A stretch of DNA of 64,000 bases, taken from assembly GCF_017562075.2 (NCBI RefSeq), contig NC_054082.1:14887786-14951785 (forward strand), read 5' to 3'. Of this stretch, positions 23,681 through 36,850 are shown piece by piece (position 1 is the first letter of the stretch; each line of letters begins with the position of its first letter). The notes under the pieces were generated by a model that saw only the letters and a list, made by a program, of their open reading frames with translations, did not search any database and had not been told where the DNA came from. Origin of the DNA: Anopheles merus (Eukaryota; Arthropoda; Insecta; Diptera; Culicidae). Made by a program: the position numbers and the translations under genes.

Positions 23681-26600
23681 CTGTGTTTTGGTACGTTAGT
23701 CACGCGCGTTCGCGTGCAGTCGCTTAGGGGGCAGGGAGGGGTCAGCAAAGACCACAGCGGAAGAAAAAGCGACAAGCGATGATTCTTTCCCTTATGGGTT
23801 GTTTTAGTATTCGCCTGTCGTCAGTAAGTGTATGCTTTTTCCTTTCGTAAAAGCGTCCCGCAAACTTTCCGTAGCGGACTTGGATTGCGGGGTTTATTTT
23901 TTTTTTGCGCCAGTAGATCGCCAATGACGGTCACGTTCTGGCGCTGTGCCATCCCGACCATACCTGATGAGCCTGTTAGGTATACCGGTGGAGTTTGATG
24001 GCCGATCGATAGTGGGAGGAGAGGGTACCGAACTTCCGGAACCTGGATACCATTAGATTAGGGGGTTCAGTAAGGTTCATTGCTTCCTCCAGCTTTTCCT
24101 GCAGGAAATGGCACATCAATATTTGGTACCACACACACACACACACGCACACACAAACACACATACTGGTATCGACCTTCCTCGTTGCGTGCGCAAACCG
24201 TACGCTCGTTCGATTATTGAACCGGCAAGATTGGTGTACAAACATTAATCAAACGTCCCGCATTGCCTCCCCTTTTCAACGGGAGGGGGGAGAGGGGGAG
24301 GAAAGGTTTGTGGTTTGCTCAAACCCAAATTCGCAAATCCCAACGCTGTGGGTGAGTTCTCTCCCCCAGATTGCTCTACTTTTGGGGCTGTCGAACGCGA
24401 GGAGCATCGAAACGCTCACCAATACACAGACAAACAAAGGTGCCGTACAAGGGACAGCACAGCCACAGCACAAGGGAAGCGGGCTGTCGAGGAAAATGCT
24501 ATCGATTAATCACGTCTGAAGGCCACTGTGTGCGGCCGGTTGTGCTGGTGGAGGTAGAAGACTGCAGCAAAGGGACACGAACACTCCGTGCAAAACGATT
24601 CAGGCACGCGATATTACGCAGGGAACGAACCGTCCCGCAAAGGGAACAGCAGGGACAGAGTGGAATCCTCCTTTTTACGAGGGATGGAATTTTTCGCCAT
24701 TGTGCAAATTGATATCAATCGTACGGGCAGTGGTGTACGGGAAATGGTGATGACATTAAGCGAGAAAAAAAAAATAGAAAATCTAAATATCGTGCATTTG
24801 CTTCCGGCGTACCGGTCTGGAGAGCGGAAGACAACTCCCGGGGCGAGATACTGCTTGAATGTGTTGGCACATGCGTACGGGTTTCGTTCGTCACACGGTT
24901 TCGACGCTGATGGCTCCTGAACGGGAGCCACTGGAGTCACGTACGAAACATTAATTCAAAAACCCCGCGCGCTAGAACGCTCTGTAAGAGAGACAGAGAG
25001 CGAGTGCGAGAGACGAACGGAAGCTTCCACTCTTTCTCCATGATTGAGGGGGTACATAAACAACAACATGACAAAGCCGTACCATCTGGGCTGCCACTAC
25101 CCATCCATCGCCGCCTACTGCACTGCACTTCATGTGTTTCCGCGTGTCCGTCACGCGATTTGCCCGTCACACTTTCGGAAGTGCGTATATCGATCCGTTT
25201 TTTACTCTCTCACTCCCTAGCTATGACACTGGTGTTGGTGAGAACGTGCCCTGCCTGGAAGGAAAAATCGATAAACTGGTGGAATGTTTCCCGTCCAGGG
25301 AGGTGCATGGTGAGGCACCAAGGAGACAGCGAGCGGGAGAGAGTCAGAGAGAGAGAGAGAGGAATGTGTGCGATTATTTGCACAAGACTTGACATAACAC
25401 AGCTCCGGTTTTGGGCACTCTGAGTGGGACGTGATGAAATTTTGTTTTTCCAATTTGGCTGCCGTAAATTTGATTTCCTTCATTCCAATTCAGCTGGCAA
25501 GAGGAATGGGAGGGGGTGTTGCGGGGACTAACAAATCATGTTATGTGGGTGAAAAAAAAGAGGAAAACTTTTCCAAAGTTGATTGGCCAAAGTTCGCAAA
25601 CGAACAGCGAACCGTGCAAGCACAATCATGCTGGAATAGATTAATGGAAGGTATCATTGAAGTTGACAATTGTGCAATTGCTTGTTCGGTGTCTATCCTT
25701 TGGAGGGCGAAACGAAGCGAAAACTATCACGTGCAGCGTGCGAACCACACCCCTTTGGTGCGAAAGGATGTGAGAACAGAGAACCCCGGAACGTACACGA
25801 ACACTTACCTCTGGTGTGCGTAGTGTAAAAGAGGGAGAGGGAAGCTTGTGTAGAAAGAAAAATAAAACGGCACAAAACAGAAACAGGATGGAGTATCGAT
25901 TTTTCCGCTAGCCGAGAAAATATGTTCTCGTCCCAGACCCTGGCCAACTTCATGTCGTAGTCGTCGTCGTCGTCGTCGTCGTTGTCTCGTTCGACGTAAT
26001 CCTGCCGCCCGCTTTGCTTTGGTATTGGTGCTGGCTGGGCTACGAGCCAGCAGCGTGTTATCGATTCCCTGCCAGGGTCTGGGCTGTCCTGGTTTCTCCC
26101 TAGCTGGCTCTCGCACCCCACCCTTGTTCTAAGGCTCCCTCTTCAGGTCTGTCATTGCGCGCTCATCCGTCTACATCCGCACACCAACACCAAACACCCG
26201 TCCCGTAACGACGCTGTGGCAGCACGGGAACGGGTCACCGGATGCCCGGACCATCCCAACACCCCTTCTCCCCGTTTGGTTCGCAGTATATAGACCGTCG
26301 TCTGCGCTATATATCGTAAGCGCCGCGCCACGAGTAAACAAATCTATGACAAGGGCGTTTTCGAAGGGCGAAATGCCGGACACGATGCGATGGTTGTGTT
26401 GGTGTGCGTGCAAGATTTCCATTTCCATTCCCCTTCGTCTCATGAACCCTCTAAGAGCCTAGGGTTTGTGCAAGCCATTCCGGAACTTCCCATCTTGGGG
26501 CCGCGGGGCACGAACACACACCGTTCGGGTTTCGGTGTTCGGCTGCTTTTAAGGGGCGTTGCACAAGCGACGAACCGTTTTGCTGCGTTACATAGGGAAA

Positions 26601-27677
26601 GCGAACAAAAACACCCGATGTGAGAGCGGAAAAGGCCATAAATACGCGTGGAAAAGGTGGAAAAACGGAAAATGCATTTGAATGAATTACATCAGCCATC
26701 ACCATCCGGTCCGTGGGATGTAGGGGGCGGCGTAGGAGACAGGTTTGTTGGGGCGTGCGGGTGCGAGATACTGCTTGAAGTTCAACCGTCTGCAACAGGG
26801 GGAATGGGGGGGGGGGGAAGGGTAAGGGGAATCAACCAGGGAAGCGTGATTTTTCCCATCCATTTACAGTGCAATTGCTTTAAAGTTGAACTAAACGAAG
26901 CGTGATGTTTGGTGATCATGTTTTGCATGTAGTTTAAATTAAGCTGTTTTTCATGTTTTTTTTACCTACACACACACACACTCACACACACCTGAGAAAA
27001 AATAGAAATCGAGGTTCGGCCAAATGTCCTTCGAGCAAATTCACCAAGCACCATGCGCCTCCATTGGAGAGAAACGAAACACAACACCGCGCGACAAGCA
27101 TGTACCATGGCAACCATATAGTAAGCGCCCCATCGCTTGTGCTAGCTACACTGTACATGGTGCTTCATGGGCAAAAGCGGGGGGGGGGGGAAATGTTCCT
27201 TACATGTGTGTGTATGTATTGTTTATTTTTTGTCGTTTTTCTTGATTATCCTTGCATAATTGATTGTATGTTGTTTGTTTGTTTTCAATGTTTTTTTTGC
27301 GCAAGTGAGCAAATGTATGAGCATGAATTTTGGCTGCGTAATTGAAGAAGTTACGCACATACGAGGCAGGCGAAGGTAATTATTGTAGAAGAAGAAGCTT
27401 TTTTTACCATTTTAAATCGTTTCCCTGCAAACAACTGCTTTGTAACTGTTTGGTTGTATTGCCGTCACCTTCGTTTACCTCATTCGTTTCACTTTCACAT
27501 GGCCGGCAGCGCGCCTTATCGGTGGCACAGTTCGATGTGGTATCAACTTCATTATCAACGGTCGCGTATCGATGGACCGCACCGTAGCGTCACGCAGCCG
27601 TCCAACTGGGGCTAGGTAGACGCACGCACGCACGCAAACAAACAAACCAAATCTTTCTATGTCAATAAGACACTGTA

Positions 27678-27948
27678 GATAAGAGAGATCGTATCAGGGA
27701 ATTTGATGGTGATGCACACGCAACAGCAGCAGCAGCAACCGACGCCGCCGCCGCATCACAGTTCCGTGCCGCTTATCAGCCATTAGAAACTCCTGGTTGA
27801 TTCAAATCCCCTCTCCCCCGTCCTGCCCGAGTAGTACGTTTGGCTGATAACGCCTATTTTTACTTCTTTATCGCCGAAACTCATTCCCAGGGCGGTTTTT
27901 TGTGCACGGAAAGTCCGTGCCCCTTTTAACGGGTAGTTGTATCTTATC
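27678..27948. promoter_or_regulatory. GATA-motif cluster 1
   Basis: GATAA/TTATC occurs at 27678-27683, 27772-27777, 27846-27851, 27868-27872 and 27943-27948: five in 271 bp, where about one per 512 bp is expected by chance on both strands. This is a possible GATA-factor bound enhancer. Function is inferred from density only. Confidence 0.3.
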
Positions 27949-29361
27949 TCGGACACGGAAAAGTGTGTCTAATGGCACGAAGTGATCATGACGCAGGGCA
28001 TCTAAGAGACCGGTGGAGGAAGAAGACCTTCACAGCAATGCAAAGCTCGTTTGTGAGTATTTTATTTTCTAATGTGAATCTTTGTTTTCTATTAAAAAAA
28101 CTCTGATTGGATATGCTCCGCTAAGGCAGCGTGAACGTGCTAAAGTTGAATTAATTATCACATCCTTATTATTTAACAATTTCCAAGAACTGATGCTAGA
28201 ACCGTCGAGAAAGGTATTAAATTTTTAAGAAGAGAAAAAAGATTCTCAGGTACCTTGTGCAATTTTTTTTTGTCTTTGAAAGCAATGCAATATACAGCAA
28301 TGTACATAGAGCGGTGTGCAGTTTAAGCTTTTATGTACACCGTCAAACCCGGAAGTGTTTACCCCGGAATCGTCTATTTACCGCAGCCGAAAGAAACATC
28401 CTAAGGCGCTCGACAAATCGCTTTCTTTTCCTTCTTTTTGCACCACCACACCCTACGCTGTGAATGCATTTCGATTGCCTTCTGCCCGAGAAATGGTTGC
28501 AGCATCGTGTTGCAGCACCAGCAGCAGCAAGCGCCTCCTACACGCCGAGCACGAGAAGACACGGGCACATGGCGGTTGCGCTTATTTTTCCGTCCAAAGA
28601 AACACAAACGCCACTCAGCAGCACCGGGCACACGGCTGTGGGTCACATGAACGGGCACACACACACGTGCACATGGACATATTTGGCCATTTCCGTACGT
28701 ACATAGGACGGACGGTTGAAACTGAAAACGCTTTTTCCCGCGCACTTATGTGCAAGGCGTACTATGACGATCCCGGTTTTATGTACCGTTCAAACCTCGC
28801 AGCATGCCATGCTTGCAATTTAAGGGGGGAAGGGATAATTTATATGAATACAAACGCGGGTCCAAGCACACACAGACACATACACATATATATATATGAA
28901 GTAGTGTAGCAATACTACGACGATACTAAGTAAGCTCCTGAGCAGTAAAAAAGAACCTTGCAATCTCAGAACGTTTACCAACCCGTCCTCTACCACACTC
29001 AGGCGGTCCGGATGCAGCGGGCCCGGAAATGCAATGCCATTGCAACACGCGCGCCTCAACACGGGCGCGGGACAACATAGTAAATAAAAGGGAAAATAAA
29101 TAACGAACGCTCCTTACGCGGGTTGGCGCTGGCGAGGCCGGGAGATGACGACGCGTGCTGCTCGCTCCGTACGGATGATGTAATTCGGTCGGGCCAGATC
29201 TAGGGAGGGCAGACCTTCCGGCGACTGCGGGTTTGGAGAGATCTCCAAAGAGGAGAGGAAGAAGAGGAGTTCACCCTTTTGTTACGTTGCTGCACCCTTT
29301 CGACGTTGTCTGCCTTCTTAGGTCGGGAACTACATAGCTGAGGGGAGGGGGGGCTCTAAGC

Positions 29362-29397
<36 letters not shown>

Positions 29398-30517
29398 AGA
29401 GAGAAGAGAGAGAAGGTGTGTGAGTGGCCCTGGGAGAAAGCACCATGGTCAGAATGCCGGTCTACGATGGTCCAACTACGACAACAAACGTGAGAAATGC
29501 AATTCGCTGGGAAGAACAGCTAAGAGGACAGAGAGAAAGAGAGCAAGTGAGAGAGAGAGGGAGAAACAAGAATTGCATTTCTAAAAATAATTGCCATTTC
29601 TAACTCAACCGTTGGACACGATTTGGAATGTTCCCTTTGCCCGGTGCGGATGTGAGAAGCTTGCTTCGTGAAGAAGTTTCCCTCAAGCAATCGATATTAC
29701 GATATTACCGCTATCGAAACCAAACCCATGGGCATGCCTAAAACGGCCATAGTAAACGACCGAACGTACGGGGCACTGATTACGAGCCGTTTGCGTTTGC
29801 GCAATTGGGTTTCGCTTCTTGGAAAGTGGGGAGGCAGGCCCTTATCAACTGTTGTTTTTCCCGCTGGGCTTGGTGGTAGTGGTAGTGCAAACCAGCTGGA
29901 GTTAGGACTGCAAATCAAGGAAATAAACCAAAACCACCCCATGATGATGCAGGCCATCCGAGCGAATGTGTGCGTTCTTATCAAAAATGGCGACACAAAA
30001 AAAGAAGCAAACGAAGAACAACAAACAAGCCTTTAGCATTGAAGGTCGTTCTGCACGATGCAAAAATCATCATCGTCGAGAGGTCGTGAACTAGAACTGT
30101 GACAGTGTCCCGCACCGGACTGCACCCCCCCCCCCCCAACCGTGCCTTATCACACACTGACAGGCTGCTGCTACTGCTGCTCCCGATAGGAGAGACCGCG
30201 AACCAGTTTCGCGTTTTACAATTGATCGTCGGAACAGTTGTTGCGTGGTAATTTTTGAAGAAATGTTTTTCTTCCCCCTTTTTTTCCAAAGAACCTTCTC
30301 CTCTTCCACTGATAACCTTCGACGTGGGGCCGTTCGGGGCCAACTATTTGTGCTGCTTTCGCTAATCTGCTTCCGACCGGATGCACCGATGGTGGATGGG
30401 GCGGGATGTGTGCGGCTGGTGAGAACTTTCGGGTTTTGTTTATTTTATTTTTTTATTTTTTGCTACTTTCCGGCCTTTCTCAGATTTTGATTCCGGCTGC
30501 ACATATGCGGCTTTGCT

Positions 30518-30823
30518 GATAAGATTAGCAGTAAGAGAAGGTTAAATGCGTTGAGGTTAAAGCGTGCCCCAGCAGCAGGAGGACGGTTTGGCGTGGAGTG
30601 TTGCATTTGTGCCATCTGCCGGTTTTTACGTTCCGGGGCTGATGGTGGCCAATGTCCTAACAGTGCGCGCGCGTCCTCCATTATCTAGACCAGTCGTGAC
30701 CGATAAGGTGGCGTAATGGGTGAGCTTTTCCACCCTCCTGCGATAGCGATAAGCGCGAAACGTCAACGGTGTCGCTAGCTGGCGGTGTGTGTGTGTGTGT
30801 GTGTGAGAGTGTGATATGTTATC
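30518..30823. promoter_or_regulatory. GATA-motif cluster 2
   Basis: Motifs lie at 30518-30523, 30681-30685, 30702-30707, 30748-30753 and 30818-30823: five in about 306 bp. No gene is adjacent; the MADF gene starts 3.6 kb downstream. Confidence 0.3.
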
Positions 30824-31033
30824 AGGTTTGTCTATTGACAGATGATAGCTGCCGGACTCCCGGTTTTCTTTTTTGTTGGTGTCGTAGTGCTGTAAAGAAG
30901 CCACTGCACAATGCGACGAGTTGTTTACTGTACTACGCAAATTAGCTAACAAAACGGAAACATGGGGTTTGAAAACTTTTAAAGTCTGTTGCCAACACGT
31001 ATACTACTTTCGTAAAGAAGCTTAAGAGATTGG

Positions 31034-31822
31034 TGGTGTGATTTCTGGAGCGCGCCCATGACTCCGATCCGACTCCGGCTATTGTTAGTCCAATTCCGAG
31101 TCGTCCGAAGTTGGCCGGTGTCGTCTGAAGTCGTCCAGAGCCATCCGATTCTGAGTCCGGTAAAATTGGAGTCGTTTGGTGTCGTCTTGAGTCGTCCGGA
31201 GACATTCTGTGTCGTCCTGAATCATCCGGAGTCGTCTGGAGTCACCTGGAGGCGTCTGGAGTCACCCAGATTCGTTTGGAGTCACCCGGAGTCTTCTGGA
31301 GACACTCGGAGTCGTCTGGAGTCGCCAAGAGTCTTTCAGAGTCGTCTGGAGTCACCTGGAGTCGTTTGGAGTCATTCGAAGTCGTCTGGAGTCATTCGAA
31401 GTCGTCTGGAGTCATTCGAAGTCGTTCGGAGTCATCCGGAATCAGCTAGAATCGGAATCGGTCGCAGTCGACAGGAGTCGCTCGGAGAAGAATTCAGGCG
31501 GAGTCGTCAGGAGAGGGAGTAGTTCGGGTCGGGGAACGACTTCGGGTGAGTTCAGCCGACTGCGGGCGACTCCGAATAACTCCAGACGACTTCAGATGAC
31601 TCCGGACGACTCCTAACGACTCCGACTCTGGACGACTTCGAACGACTCCGATTTCGGCCGACTCCGGATAACTCCGGAGACTCCAGCAAACTTCGGACGA
31701 CTCCGAGCCAATCCGGACGGCTCCGTCTAATGCTAAGCGGTTGTAGCTGCCAGAGTCGGCTCCATAATTTCTGCGTCGGATCGGAGTTGACTCCGGATTT
31801 TTGCCCACTTCACCCATCACTA
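31034..31822. repeat. Decamer-repeat element, copy B (foldback arrangement)
   Basis: The left part starts near 31034 with GCGCCCATGACTCCGATCC; the right end reads CACCCATCACTA (31811-31822), the inverse of TAGTGATGGGTG. From about 31171 to 31450 the decamer GTCGTCTGGA and variants run in register (about 27 units). From about 31550 to 31735 the same unit runs in the opposite orientation (GACTCCGGAC type). The whole is therefore a large imperfect inverted repeat. The terminal block next to the right end (CAAAAATCCG, read inverted) is shared with copy D. Confidence 0.8.
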
Positions 31823-34410
31823 CGCGAGTTCCTTGGAGTTTTTGGTTTGAAAAGAACCAAACCTTCTTTCTTGATCATTTGCACTATATACTATCCCCAG
31901 CGGAGGTACAAAAGTTGAGATAAAACTGTAACTTAATTACTGCTGAAAGACGGTGAACGGTTGTTGAGGGAAAAAGTAGACGATAGTGGCACTCACATCA
32001 AATTATTCCTCCCGCTTTTTAAGCCAACGGGATGCCACGTTCTGCATAATTCTCGCTTCGATCGGGAAAAACTGCGAACGGAATTTAAATTGCTTCATTA
32101 TAAAAGCAACTCGATAAGCACGTTAGGAGATGCTTTCCATATCTTATTTTCTTTTTTTGCTGCGTATAACTCATTAGAAATGATAAAACTGAAATTACGA
32201 ACAAGTGATAAAATAATGTGGTATTTTGAAGGTAATTTGAAGGTATTTGTGTTAATAAAATGGTACAAAAATAGGTAATAATAATATACCCAACTACAAG
32301 ACATTCAGCTCCCAAAATGAAGCACAAAAATTGTACTAAAATCTTCCGCACTTTATTACCCAATCTGGCCGTGTTCTGGCTGCCCCTCAAACAAAGTTGC
32401 CACATCTTTTGCACTCACTGTTATAAATGCGGTACACACACACTCGCCATTACCAGTTGATTGAACCAGCTTTTTCATCTTAATCTTGTCCATTTATCCG
32501 TACTTTTAGTGGACAGATTTTCCAATAACGGTTCGTTCGCACGCCAAAGCATGTGCGGCGGCTGAGTCCGGGACGGGCCTTGGGGGGCGAGTTTTATGTG
32601 CTGCGTCCATTACCACCTTCACCCGGGCGGCCGCTCCAGCAAGAGGAGGGACAGTGAATTTGATTAAATAACTTAGCTATCGGACAAGATTACCGGAAGC
32701 GAGACGGCAGCAGCAGCGCAGAGGTTTGGCGTTTGTACGCTGCACACGTTGAAGCACGCCGTTATCAAGATTCTTTTATCGGACGTGAGTGTTAGCGACC
32801 GGGTGGTGGGCAACATGGAGAGCGACACTCCTTGCCCTTCCCTTATCGTTCCATACTTTTGGGTCGGTATGCTTTGTATCAAATGGGAATGCAGTTCTTG
32901 CACTCAACCAGAGTGAGTGAGTGAATGAGAGACAGAGCGCGAGGAGTCGTAAAGCTGTGATTAATGCCCTTAGAAGCATACTTTTCATTGATTTATGCTA
33001 GCCCTAGCAAACATAAATGGAAAAGCTTTTTAACACACATACACACATATATACTTGCTCGACGGGCAAGCTTATGTGCCTGTAAATATGAATCATTTCG
33101 GTGTGTGTTTCCATATTTCCTCATCAAAAGTGGGTAAATGGGGGGAGGGGGGATGTGTTGAAGAGGTGAATTTTTACCCGATTAACGACATTAAATGCCT
33201 ATTAAACAACCATCCAAATAGTTATTGTTAAAAGCAGTTTGACGAAGGGTGGAAGAATAATTCAAGAAATGTAACATTAGTTCATATGTCTAAGCAATGC
33301 AATGCAAAAAGGCTGTTTTTTAGAAAATTATTTGAAATAATTTGCTTCCCTGCACCAAGAATGATTCTTTCACCGACCGATAAGAACGGTAGCGATGAAT
33401 GAAAAAAAAAACAGCAACGTCGCGGGAACAGCACGATTCGTGACCACGTTCACAAACACAACCGTTCGAACGGAACATGCTGCTGGGAAGAAAAGCGCAG
33501 GAAAACGGGTAAAAAAAACACGTTCTAGAATACCCGCCGCCGGGGCGGAATCGATAGCAGCGCCAGAAAAGAAACGAGGAAGAAACCCTGCAAAAGTACG
33601 CAAAAACGGAAGAAGAGATCAGAAGAAGAAGAACACAACGAAAAGCCACATTTCAAACGCGCGTATGTGTGTGTTCTTTTTTTGTTTGGAAGGGAAAAGA
33701 AGATATAAACGACATGACGAAGAGAACACACAGAAAAAAAACAGTTGAACAGCGGGGGTAGTTCCGAAGTGCATTTAATGAGCCATACAAACACACACAC
33801 ACACATAGTAGTAAGAATACATACCTTAGCACGGCTGTGAATGTGTGTGCGTATGCTAGCGGCACACCAACACTAGCACGCGTGCGGTAACGAAACTGCG
33901 CTAGCGCCGCCACCATCGTCACGCTACAGCGGGCTACAGTGAGAAAGAAGAGGCGAAGAAGCCCCCCGGTACGGGAAGCGGCAGAAGAAAACAACCAAGC
34001 GAAGAAGCAAAACAGACAGTTCGCGCAACTGCGATGGTACAAGAAGAGCAAGAAGCAACATAACAGAAAAAGCAATCGATGATGATGATGACGATGACGA
34101 CGGCGACGAGACGACGTAGATGAGAAAGTTTAATTGTAGCCCATTCGCTCTCGCACGTAGATGTGCGGTGTATAGCGGGGTAGCAGAAAAGAGACGGATA
34201 GCGGTGAAGTCGGAGTGTGTGTGAAAGAGAAACGTGATCGCTGTTTAAAGGTGTGTGCGTGTGTGTATGTGTGGTGTGTACAGAATTTTGCAGCACACAC
34301 CGCAAGGTAAGGCACACTGGGTGCTGGAGAGTGTGCTGCAGAGTTCTTCTCCCAACCGGGAAAAAAGGTAACAGAAGTTTTTTTTTCTTAAATAGTTAAA
34401 AACCCACACG
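31823..34410. other. Upstream of the MADF gene; no further gene supported
   Basis: AT-rich to 32.4 kb (a 105-codon ORF at 31961-32278 has no recognisable content), then mixed. The last few hundred bases before 34411 are purine-rich on plus and likely include the promoter and 5'UTR of the MADF gene. No TATA box is evident. Confidence 0.4.
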
Positions 34411-34946
34411 ATGCAAGACAGGCACGAAAACTGTAAGCCCAACTTTGTGGAGGAGTTTATTGAGCTGTACAAAAGTTTCCCGTGCCTGTGGCATCGGAAG
34501 TCGAGCGAGTACGAGCAGCAGAAGCAGCGGGCCTACGATGCGCTGGTGCAAAAGTACCGCGAGGTTGATCCGCAGGCAAACAAGGAAACGGTCAAGCGAA
34601 AAATTAACGCACTCCGAACTGGATATCGCAAACAGTTGCGACGGTTGCATCGGCCATCCCGAGCAGCAGGCAGTAGTAGCAGTAACAACAACAGCGACGC
34701 CCAGCGCCAACCGACCTGGTGGTATTTTCAACTGTTTGACTTCCTAGACGACTATCCCAGCTGGCTGAAGCAGAACGGCCGACAGGAGCAATCGCAGCAA
34801 GCCCATGTGTCACAGGACTCCGAGGTGGAGGTGAGTTATCATACTTGGGATCTAAGTAGGCGGTACCGGTCCGTGGAAACGGAACAGGGGTTAAGATGGT
34901 TCTGACATTTCTTGATTTTAGCAATCAGATGACATTGATGACAGTT

Positions 34947-34980
<34 letters not shown>

Positions 34981-35326
34981 TACCGTCAATTCGCAATGGA
35001 CTGAATCGTGTAGTAGTGGCTCACAGCACCAATTCCAACCACTGACGACTGCGCAACGGCGGTTTAGCGGCGTGCCAGAGTTAGACGAGCTGGTGGACCA
35101 GAAATTGAACGACTTCCTTCAGCACGATCCATCGGTGGTGTACGGCAAGCATGTCGCCAACAAGTTGCGGTCGCTGAACGAACTGCAGAACAAGTTCGCC
35201 CAGAAGCTGATCAACGATATCATATTCGAGGCAGAGATGGGAAGTTTGAGCAGAGACTGCACCCTGGAAGGATTGACAGGCATCGCACCGAACGATTTCC
35301 AAGGGAATAGTTCGACACATCATTAG
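34411..35326 (+). CDS. MADF-domain protein with BESS-like C terminus
   Basis: Two exons, 34411-34830 and 34922-35326, are joined over a 91-bp intron (GAG/GTGAGT ... TTTTAG/CAA) to give 274 residues. Residues 12-100 form an Adf-1-type MADF (Myb/SANT-like) domain: FVEEFIELYKSFPCLWHRKS, then a second helix ending ALVQKYREVD, then KRKINALRTGYRKQL, and the closing WWYFQLFDFL. A linker rich in Ser, Asn and Gln follows, with nine consecutive Gln at 34952-34978. The C terminus (about residues 200-245, VVYGKHVANKLRSLNELQNK) is amphipathic and BESS-like in position and pattern. MADF-BESS proteins are nuclear, bind DNA through MADF and self-associate through BESS. The target is unknown. The family is large in insects, so no gene symbol is assigned. 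Confidence 0.9.
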
Positions 35327-36850
35327 AAAGGTGGAAAGGCGGTTCGGAGTTTAAGTGCGTTTCAGCAAAGATTATCAGGTCTGGACTATGTTGAGTTAAG
35401 ATGTCGTCATCAATATGAATTGTAAAGAAGAAAGGCCATAAATGTGATGTAAATGTAAATGAATATTCAAATGCATTTAATGTTTTGTTAAACCTTATTC
35501 AAGAGGCATTACGAAATGTTTAAAATTTGAAGGGCAAGGGTGCGTGCCTGAGTAGTAAACGGTGTTGGTGCTGGAGTGTAAATGGATTGAAAATGTACTT
35601 ATTTGCTACACATTTACACACATACACATTTTACACATACACACACGCCTTCATTTGAGTTTTTGAGGAGCGTATGAAGGTTAAGATACAGCAATTGCTT
35701 AGCATACAAGTTCTGTGTTCCCTTTGCTACGGTTCACCTAGTATGTACACTTTTTTCTCCAAAGGGCCATTTATAGTTCTGCGGAAAGGCAAAAATTTGA
35801 ATACTAAAAAAAACTGCTCATACACCACACGACCACCATCATCATCATCATCGCGTAATTTCATCGGACATGAATGAATAATATAAATCATACCAATCAT
35901 GGTCGTGTTAGTGAGGGGTTAATGCTGGCCGCGTTTTTTTTTTTGGCCGCCTACCTAATGTTGTTTTTTGTTCGGTATGTTTTTGGCATACAACACCTCC
36001 CACCTCAAACAGTATGCCCGCCGTCATTCACGACCGCTTTTTTGTGCTTGGCCGTCATTCCGCAACACATACACACACATACACACAGAGTCGTTCTCAC
36101 TGCCTACGCTGCGCGTTCCAACCTTCACCTTCGCGGCCCCAAACCACACAGCCGCGCACCATCCTCACGCTCACTTATGCTATTTCGGTCTGTTTCCCCG
36201 CAACCCCCTCTCCCTCCCTCACTCACTCACTCACTCTCACCCGTCATCCGTTTCTTTCCGCTGTGTTGCCCCAAAAACCGCGTCTGCCGTTTCCAGTCCA
36301 CCACCCCTGCAGCAACGTTCACTGGGTAGCCCGTTCCCGTCATCCTACGTCACTCGCTTTCATTTCGCTTCCTACTACTACGCGGCTATAATAAACGCAC
36401 GCACACACACACACAAATACAGACGAATACCATTCCAATACATAGCAGCAGACCGTTGTTCGTGGAAAGCAAAAGTGCGTGTGAGTGTGTGTGGCGTGTG
36501 AGTTACGGGACGGCGAGCGAAGAAGAAGGAAGAAGAAATACGCAAGAGAGGTGGGGCGGAGTGGCGCGGAGTTGGCCGGGCTTGGCTGCGCCGTCGGTGA
36601 CGGCCAATGCTTTCGATTATCTCACCACTTTTCACCGCACCTCTTCCTCCCCAACCAACCCCTGGCACCGTACTCACCTCACCCTCCACCACACCACACA
36701 CCGCAATCACGTTCCCGTGCTGCCGTCAGCACATAAGCGAGATTGTGTCAGCGCCCGCGAAGAGTAAAACAACGACCACCACCACCACGAACATCACTGC
36801 GAAGCAGCGCGCAAAACGAAGACTGCAGTGTATCGGTGTGCGCGTGTGCG
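35327..36850. other. Between the MADF and IRF2BP-like genes
   Basis: The first few hundred bases are probably MADF 3'UTR. No perfect AATAAA was found on plus; CATAAA near 35437 and AATATAAA near 35879-35886 are weak candidates. The rest contains CA-rich and CT-rich tracts. ORFs here lack codon signal. Confidence 0.35.

Larger units (their letters stand above)
23700..31033. other. No gene supported
   Basis: Low-complexity DNA with GA arrays (29359-29414, 29526-29562), CA runs and a poly-C tract (30125-30138). A 122-codon ORF at 29668-30036 has no recognisable domain. GATA-motif clusters near 27.8 and 30.7 kb are listed separately. This is either intergenic or intron of a gene not recognised here. 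Confidence 0.35.

Noticed and set aside
25693..26121. Minus-strand ORF containing a run of Asp then MKLARVWDENIFSRLAEK
   Set aside because: It is again built around a (GAC)n tract, with no phase-compatible neighbours and no family recognised.
29668..30036. 122-codon plus-strand ORF
   Set aside because: It is continuous but has no codon bias, domain, start context or neighbouring exon to support it.
31058..31522. 154-codon ORF on plus
   Set aside because: It lies wholly in the decamer array of copy B and has the same cause.
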